43,077 nucleotides of DNA from Ruminococcaceae bacterium UBA3215 (GCA_002363155.1 DEWH01000004.1:1-43077); one strand, 5' to 3'; positions 7,469 to 15,828 are shown, counted from the stretch's first letter. Numbers and translations are program-made. The notes: a model not told the origin generated them from the letters alone.

Positions 7469-10400
7469 CTACTCCCGTATAAGCATTTCCAGAGCCGAGT
7501 ACAGAGCATCGTTATCTATCGGCTTTGTCAGATGTGCATTCATTCCCGCCTGCAGGCTCCTTTGAACGTCTTCATCAAAGGCGTTTGCAGTCAGGGCGAT
7601 TATCGGCACGCTTCCGGCATCGGGGCGGTCAAGCTTCCGTATGGCGGCGGTGGCTTCAAGTCCGTCCATTTCCGGCATTCTCACGTCCATGAGCACCGCG
7701 TCGTAGTATCCGGGCTCGCTTCCTGCAAACCTTTCAAGAATAAGTCTGCCGTTAGTCTCATGGTCAACGATCATTCCGCGTTTTTTCAGCACCATTTTCA
7801 TTATTTCTGCATTTATCTGCACATCTTCGGCAAGCAGAATGTGCTTTCCGTTAAGATCGGCTTTGTGCTGTTCCTTTAACTCGGTTATATGTTTCCGTTT
7901 GCTTGCGCTCCGGAACTCCTCAAGTACATTGTTCGCAAAGACCGGCTTGGCGATAAAGCTGTCAACGCCCGCTTTCGCCGCGTCTTCAAGCACATCATCC
8001 CATTTATACGCGGTAATGATGATTATCGCGGATTCGGAACCGACTATATCACGCAGTTTCTTTGTTGTCTCCACTCCGTCCAATTCCGGCATTTTAAGAT
8101 CAACCAGTATAAGATCGTAAAGTTCATGCCTTGCATAATGGACGCGTACAGCTTCTATCGCCTCGGCACCCGAAAGTACAGTGTCGCAGGACATACCGGT
8201 TTTTTCGAGAACCAGCTTTGCGTGTTCGCAGGCTATCGGGTCATCATCGACTACAAGCACTTTCATATCATACGGCTGTATTTCCGTGCTGTCAGTTTCG
8301 TTATCATTATGTTCCGAGTCCATAAGCGTAACCGTAACAATAAATGTTGTGCCTTTTCCTTTTTCGCTCTCGACTTCGATATTTCCGTTCATCATTTCGA
8401 CGATATTTTTTGTAATCGCCAAACCGAGCCCGGAGCTTCCGTACTTGTTGGTGGTGGTACTGTCCTCCTGACTGAACGTATCGAAGATATGAGGGATATA
8501 CTCCTTGCTCATGCCGATACCGGTATCGGATATCCTGAAGCGCAGAGTAGTTTTTCCTCCGAATTTCGCGGTGCGCTCAACGGAGAACTCTATACTGCCG
8601 CCTTCGGGAGTGAACTTGACAGCGTTGCCGAGAATGTTTATAAGCACCTGCCGGAGCTTCATGTTGTCGCCGATGTAGTAGTCGTCGATCTCACCCTTTA
8701 TATGGCAGTTATAGGTCTGCTTGTTTTCGGCGCACTGTGCGCTGAAAATAGTGTTTATCTGTTCCAGAAGCTTAGAGAACGAGAAATCCTCATTTTTCAG
8801 CACCATTCTTCCGGATTCTATACGGCTCATATCAAGGATATCATTTATAAGCCCGAGCAGGTGATTTGCCGAACCGCCTATTTTTTCGAGATATTCCCTT
8901 GTCTGTGCGGAAATATCGGGGTCGCTGAGCGCAATGTTGTCAAGTCCTATGATAGCGTTCATGGGCGTTCTGATCTCATGGCTCATACTTGACAGGAACG
9001 CGGTCTTTGCCTTGCTCGCGTTTTCGGCGGCAGCAAGCGCGTCACTCAGTGCCTGATTCTTTTCGAGGGAGTCCCTCATTTCGCTGTCAATATCGGAGAA
9101 TCCCGCGCCTATCGCGTGAATGATATGATCGTCGGTCTCACCGGTACGGCGGACGCCCGCAAAACGCAGCATCTCATATCTCTCGATGCCGTTGTAAACG
9201 GTAAGATATCTGTACGAGATCAAAGGCTCGTTCTCAAGCCGCATTTTGATGTTTCCCGGTTTTATGAAATCAAGAAAACCCTCGCGGTAGCTTTCGGCAA
9301 CACGTTCGTTTGCATATCTGGTGAAGCTGTCTCTGAAAGATAATTTATCACCGATCTGAGGACCGTCTTCCGCCGAGACTTTTGAGCGGTAGCAAACGCT
9401 CTCATCAGTATCGAGATCGACATAATAAACACTTCTGTAATCAGAAGCAAGAGCGGTTATCATGTGATCCTGCCGTGTGCGCTGTTTTTCATCTTCGAGG
9501 AGCTTATTCTGTAATTCAAGGCGCTGTTCAAGCTCCTGCCGCTTTATGCGGTTTTCCGTCTCGGAAGCCTGTTTTTCAAGGGCAAGCTTTGTGTTCGCTT
9601 TATTCTGCCTGATTATGACTATGAATATCACGAGCAGAACAGCAGCCGTCAGAACGGTCTGCACAAGGCTCCTCAGGATTATTCCGTCGGAAACGGAACT
9701 TATTTTGTCGCTGATGACACTTTCACGGATAAGATATGTCAGCATCCAGTCCGTACCCGCTATCGGCTTATAGGAAAGCGTCTCCTTTATTTCGTTGTAT
9801 GTAAAGGAAACGACGTTGCCGGCGCCGTTCGCAAAGTCCGCCTTCACTTCTTCGGCGGTATCTCCTTGCCCGAAAGAAGCGTGCTCCAGTGCTTCGAGCA
9901 GGTTAGTCTCGTTTGCGAGACCGCCGAGCACCATATCTGTCAGAGCGGTTCCGTCCTTTGTGTAGATGTTGCAGAATGTCGTATCGTTATTGCTCGATCG
10001 CAGTGACACACCTTCAAGCATATTGTCGATATCTATTTCCATAAAGCAGACAACGAGCGTCCTGTCTTCGACGGTAAGCCTGTCCACCGGGATCGCGATT
10101 ATGACCTTCTTCTGTTCACCTTCGGAATCTTTCAGAGTTATATGGGGCGAGGAAAGAGAACCTGGATCGATGTTGTATTTTTCTATGTCGTTCATCATGC
10201 CGAGTGAAGTGTAGATCAGCCCGTTTGTGTCAACAAAAGCAAACTTGTCGAGCGTATAGAGCTTCTTCATTCGCGCCTGATACGCCTGCAAATGCTCTAT
10301 ATCGCTGAGGTCATCATCGGTGAGAAGATCTACGGCAGTCCGCATATTTCTGATGTTGCGCTCAAGAGCGGAAGATACTACCTGCTCACGCCGTCCCGCA

Positions 10401-10558
10401 AGCTCATCGAGGTACAGCAGACTGACAGAATTGACAGCATTTTCGGTATCGCGTCTTGCAAGATTTCCCGTCCATAACGTACCGAATACCAATATTATAG
10501 TTACAGCCGCAAATCCGATAATAGATATGCGTAATGTATTTCGCTTCTTCTTGTTCAT
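7469..10558 (-). CDS. Hybrid sensor histidine kinase with extracellular Cache-like sensor and two receiver domains
   Basis: About 1029 residues. In order: an N-terminal membrane helix (about 10-30); an extracytoplasmic sensor of about 260 residues resembling a double Cache domain; a second membrane helix (about 300-320); a coiled coil; a PAS-like region; HisKA with the phospho-accepting histidine in MSHEIRTPMNAIIG (near 525); HATPase_c with GNAVKFTPEGG, DTGIGM and GSSGLGLAI; a first receiver (VLVVDDDP..DLILVDLKMPELDG) and a second (ILLAEDVQ..DAVLMDVRMPEMDG). A phosphorelay sensor of this form usually needs a separate HPt protein, and none is adjacent. The ATG at 10558 is preferred: a GTG three codons earlier sits too close to the AGGA. 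The ligand is unknown. Confidence 0.92.
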   Translation of the reverse strand: MNKKKRNTLRISIIGFAAVTIILVFGTLWTGNLARRDTENAVNSVSLLYLDELAGRREQVVSSALERNIRNMRTAVDLLTDDDLSDIEHLQAYQARMKKLYTLDKFAFVDTNGLIYTSLGMMNDIEKYNIDPGSLSSPHITLKDSEGEQKKVIIAIPVDRLTVEDRTLVVCFMEIDIDNMLEGVSLRSSNNDTTFCNIYTKDGTALTDMVLGGLANETNLLEALEHASFGQGDTAEEVKADFANGAGNVVSFTYNEIKETLSYKPIAGTDWMLTYLIRESVISDKISSVSDGIILRSLVQTVLTAAVLLVIFIVIIRQNKANTKLALEKQASETENRIKRQELEQRLELQNKLLEDEKQRTRQDHMITALASDYRSVYYVDLDTDESVCYRSKVSAEDGPQIGDKLSFRDSFTRYANERVAESYREGFLDFIKPGNIKMRLENEPLISYRYLTVYNGIERYEMLRFAGVRRTGETDDHIIHAIGAGFSDIDSEMRDSLEKNQALSDALAAAENASKAKTAFLSSMSHEIRTPMNAIIGLDNIALSDPDISAQTREYLEKIGGSANHLLGLINDILDMSRIESGRMVLKNEDFSFSKLLEQINTIFSAQCAENKQTYNCHIKGEIDDYYIGDNMKLRQVLINILGNAVKFTPEGGSIEFSVERTAKFGGKTTLRFRISDTGIGMSKEYIPHIFDTFSQEDSTTTNKYGSSGLGLAITKNIVEMMNGNIEVESEKGKGTTFIVTVTLMDSEHNDNETDSTEIQPYDMKVLVVDDDPIACEHAKLVLEKTGMSCDTVLSGAEAIEAVRVHYARHELYDLILVDLKMPELDGVETTKKLRDIVGSESAIIIITAYKWDDVLEDAAKAGVDSFIAKPVFANNVLEEFRSASKRKHITELKEQHKADLNGKHILLAEDVQINAEIMKMVLKKRGMIVDHETNGRLILERFAGSEPGYYDAVLMDVRMPEMDGLEATAAIRKLDRPDAGSVPIIALTANAFDEDVQRSLQAGMNAHLTKPIDNDALYSALEMLIRE

Positions 10559-10615
10559 TTCGATCACATCCTATAACCACATCTCACGCTGCGCGTCAGA
10601 CCGTATTCTCGTCTT

Positions 10616-10644
10616 ATTTTATCACAAATCAATGAAAAATGCAA
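10616..10644 (-). promoter_or_regulatory. Promoter of the hybrid histidine-kinase gene
   Basis: On the minus strand TTGCAT (10644-10639) and TAAAAT (10621-10616) are separated by 17 bases. Two tandem 19-bp repeats begin 9 bases upstream of the -35. Confidence 0.6.
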
Positions 10645-10653
10645 TAGAACGCG

Positions 10654-10691
10654 GTCAAAAAACGGAGCCGGTGTCAAAAAACGGAGCCGGT
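10654..10691. repeat. Exact tandem duplication of 19 bp
   Basis: GTCAAAAAACGGAGCCGGT occurs at 10654-10672 and again at 10673-10691. On the minus strand each copy reads GGCTCCG followed by TTTTTT, so each could act as a terminator 3' arm with its own U-tract, adding to the terminator at 10698-10734. The copies also sit next to the kinase promoter and could be a binding site. Confidence 0.8.
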
Positions 10692-10697
10692 GAACTC

Positions 10698-10734
10698 AAA
10701 AAAGCTCCGGGACGCGCTCAGCTTTGTCCGGAGC
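10698..10734 (-). terminator. Minus-strand terminator below the hairpin-rich element
   Basis: Minus-strand GCTCCGG (10734-10728) pairs with CCGGAGC (10710-10704) and is followed by TTTTTT (10703-10698). It implies that a minus-strand transcript crosses 10735-11195. Confidence 0.7.
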
Positions 10735-10759
10735 CTGATATTATTAATGTCTGCTCATC

Positions 10760-11076
10760 AACCGCGAAAAGGCTTCATAGCGCAGCTTGAAGCCTTTTCA
10801 CGGTTGCAAAAGTGCAAGAAAAATTCCGAAATAAACAAATTATCCTTGCACTTTTGTTCGTCCGAAGGACGAAATGAGCTTGACATCAAGGAATGTGTCC
10901 GCCTTAAAAAGACGCTTATGACACGATGTCATACAGAAGATTTCCAAATGCGTGCATGGACGCACGCATTAAAGAAATCTTCGAGAAAGCGTATTTTTAA
11001 GGCTTTCCGAAGTCCGCTTTGCGGATTTCGGAACAACAACTGCCAAAAGGCAGTTGTTGAGGACACATTTATTATA
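10760..11076 (-). other. Candidate structured RNA or palindromic element in a gene-free region
   Basis: From 10760 to 11069 a large share of the bases can be placed in near-perfect stems: 10760-10776/10788-10805; 10807-10818/10845-10856 (12 bp); 10857-10863/10867-10873; outer 10892-10900/11061-11069; inside it 10901-10917/10987-11003 (17 bp, one mismatch), which encloses 10917-10923/10927-10933, 10936-10944/10974-10982 and 10947-10955/10962-10970; then 11005-11017/11021-11033 and 11034-11044/11049-11059. The helices abut with zero or one base between them, giving a four-way junction. TATAAT (11076-11071) lies upstream on the minus strand and a terminator downstream. The strand is uncertain, since wobble pairs favour plus in one stem and minus in another. 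No protein is supported here. Confidence 0.5.
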
Positions 11077-11195
11077 GGGAACCTGTCAGAAGCATATTTC
11101 CAAAAGCTTTTGACCGAGCGAAAAGTACCCTAAGTGCATAATGTACCGCACCCTTGCAGGTTAAATAATTCCGTCACTTATCCGGAAACGGGAAA

Positions 11196-11678
11196 TCAGC
11201 TGTACGCAAGATAATCTGTTTCATCTGCGAAACGGCTGTATTTCTCCCTCAACTCGCTCTTGCTCACAAGTCTGAATCCCGAGTATTCAAATTTCGGAGC
11301 GGTAACGCAGGAAACAAAAGTGTAGCCGTCTTATTTAAGGTTTTCAGCGGCAAATATCCGTCCTTTCGGTATCACGATCATAGCACGTTCTCCGTTCTCC
11401 GGGCTGCCGCCGAGAAGATGCCTTTCAATTCCGTCGGGGGATAATACTGTTATCCTCATGCCGCACCCTTCATGATAAAACCATATTTCATCACAGTCTA
11501 TCTCGTGAAAATGAGAGATCTCACCGGAACTGAGCATAAAATAAATGCTTCCCGCCAAAGGTCTTCCGTCCTTCTCAAACGGTGCGGTATATACTTCCGA
11601 GAATGAACCGCCTTCCTCATGTTCATTCATGTTATATACCTCTTTCAGATATGCTGTCCTTTGCAGAACTTTATCCAT
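11196..11678 (-). pseudogene. Cupin (DUF985/Cupin_5-like) gene interrupted by an in-frame stop
   Basis: The reading frame gives a small cupin of the DUF985 type: EEGGSFSEVYT, then SIYFMLSSGEISHFHEIDCDEIWFYHEG, then RAMIVIPKGRIFAAENLK, where a TAA (11331-11333) interrupts. In the same frame it resumes as DGYTFVSCVTAPKFEYSGF and runs to TGA at 11196, which is how this family normally ends. A single base change (for example AAA to TAA) explains the break, so the full 160-residue protein is replaced by about 115 residues without the last strands. AGGAAGG six bases upstream supports the ATG at 11678 over the one at 11699. A good promoter is still present. A sequencing error is the alternative. Confidence 0.8.
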
Positions 11679-11776
11679 AATATGCCTTCCTAACTTCATG
11701 ATTGGTATGTTTTATGTGAGCAGCGGTTATTGCGGCTCGGTTAAATCTTGCTGATATTTCAGCCTTTATTTTTATC

Positions 11777-11805
11777 ATTCTAACACATTTCAGATAATAA
11801 GTCAA
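11777..11805 (-). promoter_or_regulatory. Promoter of the cupin pseudogene
   Basis: On the minus strand TTGACT (11805-11800) and TAGAAT (11782-11777) are separated by 17 bases. It is intact although the gene is broken. Confidence 0.65.
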
Positions 11806-11960
11806 TACACGATATGACCTACAAAATCCCGCTCCTTTCGATGTAAGACGCATAAATGTACCAATAACTGTCAGAACTGCCGCCAAGGAAGCATTGATAT
11901 AATACCCGCATAATCTGTGAACCGTTTCACGCGTAACACAACGTTATAGCCTAAAATCAA

Positions 11961-12003
11961 AAAAATGCAGTACCTTTCATTTGGGGAAGTGTACTGCATT
12001 TTT
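11961..12003 (-). terminator. Terminator of the fhs-to-desulfoferrodoxin run
   Basis: A perfect 13-bp stem (11961-11973 with 11991-12003, core ATGCAGTAC/GTACTGCAT) has T-tracts on both sides. It lies just past the stop of the last minus-strand gene in the run. Confidence 0.85.
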
Positions 12004-12019
12004 ATTTGAGCGGACAGGA

Positions 12020-12466
12020 TCAGTTTTTGCTGTCTGAACTTTCTTCGGCTTCGACATAAACGATCGTTTTCGGCTGTTTCAATTCTTCCGTTCGTCTTTT
12101 CCGTTTTTCGGAAACAAACCGCACGGCGTAGATAATCCACAGCACGCCGATTATACCCCCGTAGAAAACAAGGTTCAGAGCTCCGAGTACAAGGCATATC
12201 GCCGGCAGAGACATAGCTGCGAAAAAACCGAGTACAGTTGTAAGCCCGGTGGGATCATTTCCTGCAAGTGCTATGTTATCGGATATTGAAATGATAGTGC
12301 CGATAGTTCCGGATATGCACATTATTACGAGAGCAATGCTTATCGGGATTATAGCGAGACGGTATTTCTCAGCACCCTTGAATTCAGTCTTTATCATAAG
12401 AAAAACCGTGACAGCGAGTCCTCCGAAGAACGCTAAAGCGTAGATTATACCAAAAAAAGTGCTCAT
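12020..12466 (-). CDS. Hypothetical integral membrane protein
   Basis: This 148-residue protein is not recognised. It has an N-terminal hydrophobic helix (about 4-24), a second (about 36-60) and a long hydrophobic stretch (about 77-113) that probably crosses the membrane twice, then a charged tail (SEKRKRRTEELKQPK..EAEESSDSKN). The tail's positive cluster directly after the last helix suggests a cytoplasmic C-terminus. It starts 12 bases after the desulfoferrodoxin stop with no clear ribosome site, so it is probably translated by coupling to that gene. It is the last gene before the terminator. Its position next to oxygen-defence genes does not by itself give it a function. Confidence 0.65.
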   Translation of the reverse strand: MSTFFGIIYALAFFGGLAVTVFLMIKTEFKGAEKYRLAIIPISIALVIMCISGTIGTIISISDNIALAGNDPTGLTTVLGFFAAMSLPAICLVLGALNLVFYGGIIGVLWIIYAVRFVSEKRKRRTEELKQPKTIVYVEAEESSDSKN

Positions 12467-12478
12467 TATCGGCTGCCG

Positions 12479-12859
12479 TTATATATCTGCTTTCCAAAGA
12501 CCGTGGAGATTGCAGTATTCATAAGCTGCAACTGCCTTATCTCCGTCAGTGAGGGCGAATTCGGCATAAGGCTTGTCTGCGGGAGTGAGGACTTTGCGCT
12601 GCATACCCTGTGATGTTTCGAGGCATACCCACTGAATGAGGTGAGCATCTGTCATGGGGTGTTCTACGGAGCCTACTGCAACCTTAACGATATTTCCTTC
12701 AACAGTTACAACAGGGACATGCTTTTCCTTTGCTGCATCAACGGTATTTGCGGTAATTTCTTCCATAGCTTCTCCGCAGCACTTTACGGGGCAAGCTTTC
12801 TTTTCGACTGCGGCAACGATCTGACCGCAAGCCTTGCATTTGTAGAATTTAGGTGTCAT
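12479..12859 (-). CDS. dfx: Desulfoferrodoxin (superoxide reductase)
   Basis: This 126-residue cytoplasmic iron protein reduces superoxide to hydrogen peroxide without making oxygen, the usual strategy of anaerobes. Both metal centres are visible. Center I, rubredoxin-like, is formed by C8, C11, C27 and C28 (YKCKACG..VKCCG). Center II, the catalytic iron, is formed by H47 (EKHVP), H67 (SVEHPM), H73, C116 and H119 (YCNLHGLW). The length and the adjacent Cys-Cys pair match classical 2Fe-SOR. An excellent GGAGG site precedes it. It lies 130 bases downstream of a flavodiiron-rubredoxin fusion whose rubredoxin could supply electrons; that link is inference from context. Confidence 0.96.
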   Translation of the reverse strand: MTPKFYKCKACGQIVAAVEKKACPVKCCGEAMEEITANTVDAAKEKHVPVVTVEGNIVKVAVGSVEHPMTDAHLIQWVCLETSQGMQRKVLTPADKPYAEFALTDGDKAVAAYEYCNLHGLWKADI

Positions 12860-12989
12860 TTATGTATCCTCCTTTTTTGTGCGGATGCACATAATATACA
12901 TTGTTTGTTCAGGTTCACTTTGCATACGAAAGGAACCGATGCAAGTACCACCGAGAGGCAGAACCGCTCTCTTGTACGCGTAAGCGGAG

Positions 12990-14825
12990 TTAGGCCAGAG
13001 GCTCGAAGTCAGCAGCGCCGTGACCGCAGAGCGGGCATTCGTAATCCGGCGGAAGCTCCTCGCCCTCATAGATGAAGCCGCAGACGGTGCAGATAAAGCC
13101 TTTTTTCTTGGTGGGAGCAGGCTTGGGCTTGATGTGCTTCTGATAGATATCGTAAGTTACGGAATCACCCTCGCCGATAATGCGGGCTTCTGTGACTTCG
13201 GCTGTGAAGAGCGTATGAGAGCCGTAGTCCTTCGAGTCAATCACCTTGCCGGAGATAAATGCGTTCACATTCTCTGTGAGATAAACAACTCCGTTTTCAC
13301 TGCGTGCAAATTCGATAGGTGCATCGGCGATTTTTTCCTTGTCTCGTCCGCTTACAAAACCGAAATCTTTGTATGTCTGGAACGGAGCCTTGTCAGTGAG
13401 TACAGAGATGTTGAATTTTCCGGTGCTCATCATCATATCGTGAGTAAGATTTTTCTTGTTCACTGCAACGGTTATGCGGCGGGGATTATCGGTGAGAAGC
13501 TGTGCCGTGTTGATAATGCAGCCGTTGTCTCTTCCGTTTTCGTTTGCCGTGAGGACATAAAGACCGTAGCTGATCTTGAAGAGCGCGGAATTGTCAACAG
13601 CTGTATCATGCTGCTGGGGAACAGGCTTAACGAAATCAGCCGCTATCTTTTCGATCATGGCATCGAGCGCAGCTTCGTCAGCCGGTTTCATTGCCGATTT
13701 TATAGTGAGCTGCTCGTCAAGTATCGTGATGTTCTTGCAGGGTTCGAGCATAGCGCGGATAAGTTTTCCAGCAGCAGGAGCCCATGTTCCGTTCTCAATT
13801 ATCGCAACTGTCTTGTTTGAGAAGTTATGAGCTGTAAGATCATGCAGCAGCTCTTCCATTTTAATGAAAATGCCGTTGTTGTAGGTAGTTGTTGCAAAGA
13901 TGATGTGGCTGAACCTGAAAGCCTCTGCCACAATGTAAGATGTGTGCGTCATCGAGGCATCGTACATCTTCACATTTATACCCTTGTCGCGGAGCTTTGC
14001 GGCAGCGAGTTCAGCAGCAGCCTGAGTACCGCCGTAAACAGATGTATATGCGATAAGCACACCCTTTTCTTCGGCTTCGTACCTGCTCCAGAGATCGTAT
14101 TTTGCAATTATGCTGTCTATATCTCTGCGCCATACGAAACCGTGAAGCGGACAGATCATCTGTATATCGAGACCGGCAGCCTTTTTGAGAACAGCCTGTA
14201 CCTGCGTACCGTACTTGCCTACGATATTGCAGTAGTAACGGCGCGCTTCGTCGAGATAATCCCGCATAAAGTCAACTTCATCGGCAAATACAGCGCCGTC
14301 AAGTGCGCCGAAAGTACCGAAAGCATCTGCTGTGAACAGTATCTTGTCAGTGGTGTCGTATGTCATCATAACTTCCGGCCAGTGAACCATAGGTGCGGCA
14401 ACGAAGCTGAAAGTATGTCTGCCTGTGGTGAGGGTATCGCCCTCTTTTATTACCTGTACACGTTCGGCAGCGGGTGCTTCAAAGAACTGCCCGATCATTG
14501 CGAGCGCCTTTGCGCTGCAAAGAATCTTTGTTTCGGGGTGAGATACAAGGAGTCGGCGCAGGGTAGCGGAATGATCCGGCTCCATGTGCTGTACCACGAT
14601 GTAATCGAGAGGTTTTCCGCCGAGTTCGTGAGCGAGATTTTCAAAGAAGCGCTCACCGATAGAGTTATCTACCGTATCAAAAAGAACGGTCTTTTCGTCC
14701 ATTACGAGATAGGAATTGTACGAAACTCCTGCGGGAACGGGATAGACCGCTTCAAAAAGGGAGAGCTTGCGGTCACTGCCGCCGATGTATATAATATCGT
14801 CGGTTATTTTTCTTGTGCAATGCAT
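12990..14825 (-). CDS. Four-domain flavodiiron protein: diiron beta-lactamase fold, flavodoxin, flavin reductase, rubredoxin
   Basis: This 611-residue fusion carries a whole electron-transfer chain for reducing O2 to water or NO to N2O. The N-terminal metallo-beta-lactamase domain (1-250) has the diiron ligands H80, E82, D84 and H85 (QHMEPDH), H148, D167 and H228 (PLHGFVW). The flavodoxin domain (about 255-400) has the FMN loop YTSVYGGTQ and TTTYNNGIF. The flavin-reductase domain (about 415-560) starts KISYGLYVLTANENGRDNG. The C-terminal rubredoxin has CTVCGFIYEG and CPLCGHG. Many FprA proteins rely on separate partners; here they are joined. Its GGAGG site lies in the last codons of the upstream small membrane gene, so the two are coupled. 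Desulfoferrodoxin follows. Confidence 0.95.
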   Translation of the reverse strand: MHCTRKITDDIIYIGGSDRKLSLFEAVYPVPAGVSYNSYLVMDEKTVLFDTVDNSIGERFFENLAHELGGKPLDYIVVQHMEPDHSATLRRLLVSHPETKILCSAKALAMIGQFFEAPAAERVQVIKEGDTLTTGRHTFSFVAAPMVHWPEVMMTYDTTDKILFTADAFGTFGALDGAVFADEVDFMRDYLDEARRYYCNIVGKYGTQVQAVLKKAAGLDIQMICPLHGFVWRRDIDSIIAKYDLWSRYEAEEKGVLIAYTSVYGGTQAAAELAAAKLRDKGINVKMYDASMTHTSYIVAEAFRFSHIIFATTTYNNGIFIKMEELLHDLTAHNFSNKTVAIIENGTWAPAAGKLIRAMLEPCKNITILDEQLTIKSAMKPADEAALDAMIEKIAADFVKPVPQQHDTAVDNSALFKISYGLYVLTANENGRDNGCIINTAQLLTDNPRRITVAVNKKNLTHDMMMSTGKFNISVLTDKAPFQTYKDFGFVSGRDKEKIADAPIEFARSENGVVYLTENVNAFISGKVIDSKDYGSHTLFTAEVTEARIIGEGDSVTYDIYQKHIKPKPAPTKKKGFICTVCGFIYEGEELPPDYECPLCGHGAADFEPLA

Positions 14826-14828
14826 AGG

Positions 14829-15122
14829 TTATTCCTCCTTTTTCTGTGTTTTCAGATCCTTTCTGATCTCAGCTAAATTTTCGTTTATTTCTTTTAAAAT
14901 CGTATTGGTTTCCGCCGAAATCTGATTTTTCTCTTCCAAAGCTGCAACAACACTTCCAATAACTGAAAGTAAAGCGAAAACCAGCAGACCGGCTAATATC
15001 CATATAACCAATCCGGCAATGCTTTCATTATTTCTTAATTCAAATAATCCGAAAAATAAGCAGCCTATAAAAGAAACAATACCGACAAAAAACAGAAAAG
15101 ACTGTATAGTTTTGCTTTTCAT
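14829..15122 (-). CDS. Small membrane protein with C-terminal coiled coil
   Basis: This 97-residue protein is not recognised. It has two membrane helices (about 7-28 and 37-62, with FLFFVGIVSFIGCLFFGLF and LVIWILAGLLVFALL) followed by a heptad-like charged tail (NTILKEINENLAEIRKDLK) that probably forms a coiled coil in the cytoplasm. The start is set at 15122 because AGGAG lies six bases before it; an earlier in-frame ATG at 15167 has no such site. The stop is three bases before the flavodiiron start, and the flavodiiron ribosome site overlaps its end. A role in anchoring or multimerising a partner is possible but not shown. Confidence 0.6.
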   Translation of the reverse strand: MKSKTIQSFLFFVGIVSFIGCLFFGLFELRNNESIAGLVIWILAGLLVFALLSVIGSVVAALEEKNQISAETNTILKEINENLAEIRKDLKTQKKEE

Positions 15123-15186
15123 AGCAGGTCTCCTGAAGATGTGTATGAATGTTTTCGGTGAAAACAATTCAGCAGATAATGCTCAG

Positions 15187-15828
15187 TTATTTTGTTCCGA
15201 AAATACGGTCTCCGCCGTCGCCGATTCCGGGAACAATGTAGAGATCCTCGTTGAGATGATCGTCAAGAGCGCCGCAGAAAATGTCGATGTCGGGGTACTT
15301 TGAATGCACGAATTCAACGCCTTCGGGGCAGGTGATAACGGATAAGATCTTGATCGTCTTTGCACCGGCTTCCTTAACGACTTCAACAGCCTTTGCGGCA
15401 GTCTTTCCGGTTCCGATCATAAGATCGAGAATCATTACTTCGCGCTCTTCGATATCGAACGGAAGCTTGTTGTAGTAAACCTGGAGTCCGTCCGGCTCAC
15501 TGTCGGAACGGCAGATACCGATATGACCGACTTTTGCGGCGGGAACAAGTGCAGTTGCACCGTCAACCATGCCGAGACCTGCACGAAGAACGGGAATGAA
15601 TGCGACTTTTCTGCCGGATATCACGTTTGAGTTTGCAATAGCGATCGGTGTCTGAACCTTGATCTGCTTGAGTGGAAGATCACGGGTAGCTTCGTAAGTG
15701 ATGAACATTGTGACTTCCTCAACAAGCTCACGGAACTCTTTGGAGCCAGTGTTCTTGTCGCGCAGCAGTGTTATTTTGTGCTGCAGCAGAGGGTGATCGA
15801 GAATGTGGAGCTTTTCATTTTCATACAT
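15187..15828 (-). CDS. upp: Uracil phosphoribosyltransferase
   Basis: This 213-residue enzyme makes UMP from uracil and PRPP in pyrimidine salvage. Family landmarks: HPLLQHKITLLRDKNTGSKEFRELVEEV at the N-terminus, the FIPVLRAGLGMVDG segment, and the C-terminal uracil-binding region LYIVPGIGDGGDRIFGT. The PRPP loop reads LDLMIGTGKTAAKA where most family members have DPMLATGGSA, an unusual variant at a binding site. The first 8 bases overlap the end of rpiB, and its GGAGG site lies inside rpiB, so the two are translationally coupled. Confidence 0.96.
   Translation of the reverse strand: MYENEKLHILDHPLLQHKITLLRDKNTGSKEFRELVEEVTMFITYEATRDLPLKQIKVQTPIAIANSNVISGRKVAFIPVLRAGLGMVDGATALVPAAKVGHIGICRSDSEPDGLQVYYNKLPFDIEEREVMILDLMIGTGKTAAKAVEVVKEAGAKTIKILSVITCPEGVEFVHSKYPDIDIFCGALDDHLNEDLYIVPGIGDGGDRIFGTK

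Larger units (their letters stand above)
11679..12019. other. Gene-free stretch between the cupin pseudogene and the membrane-protein gene
   Basis: It holds the cupin promoter (11777-11805) and the terminator of the upstream minus-strand operon (11961-12003). No credible coding sequence is seen; short frames here lack ribosome sites and family-like sequence. Confidence 0.6.

Noticed and set aside
10690..11133. Open frame of 147 codons on the plus strand
   Set aside because: It runs through the arms and loops of the hairpin array, starts at an ATG without a ribosome site inside a terminator, and its sequence has no domain-like pattern.
11331..11699. Calling the cupin a complete 122-residue protein
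   Set aside because: The same frame continues past the stop with the normal C-terminal strands of the family, so truncation by a nonsense codon is the better reading.
13827..14876. Long plus-strand frame opposite the flavodiiron gene
   Set aside because: It overlaps a well-supported four-domain enzyme on the minus strand and shows no family features.
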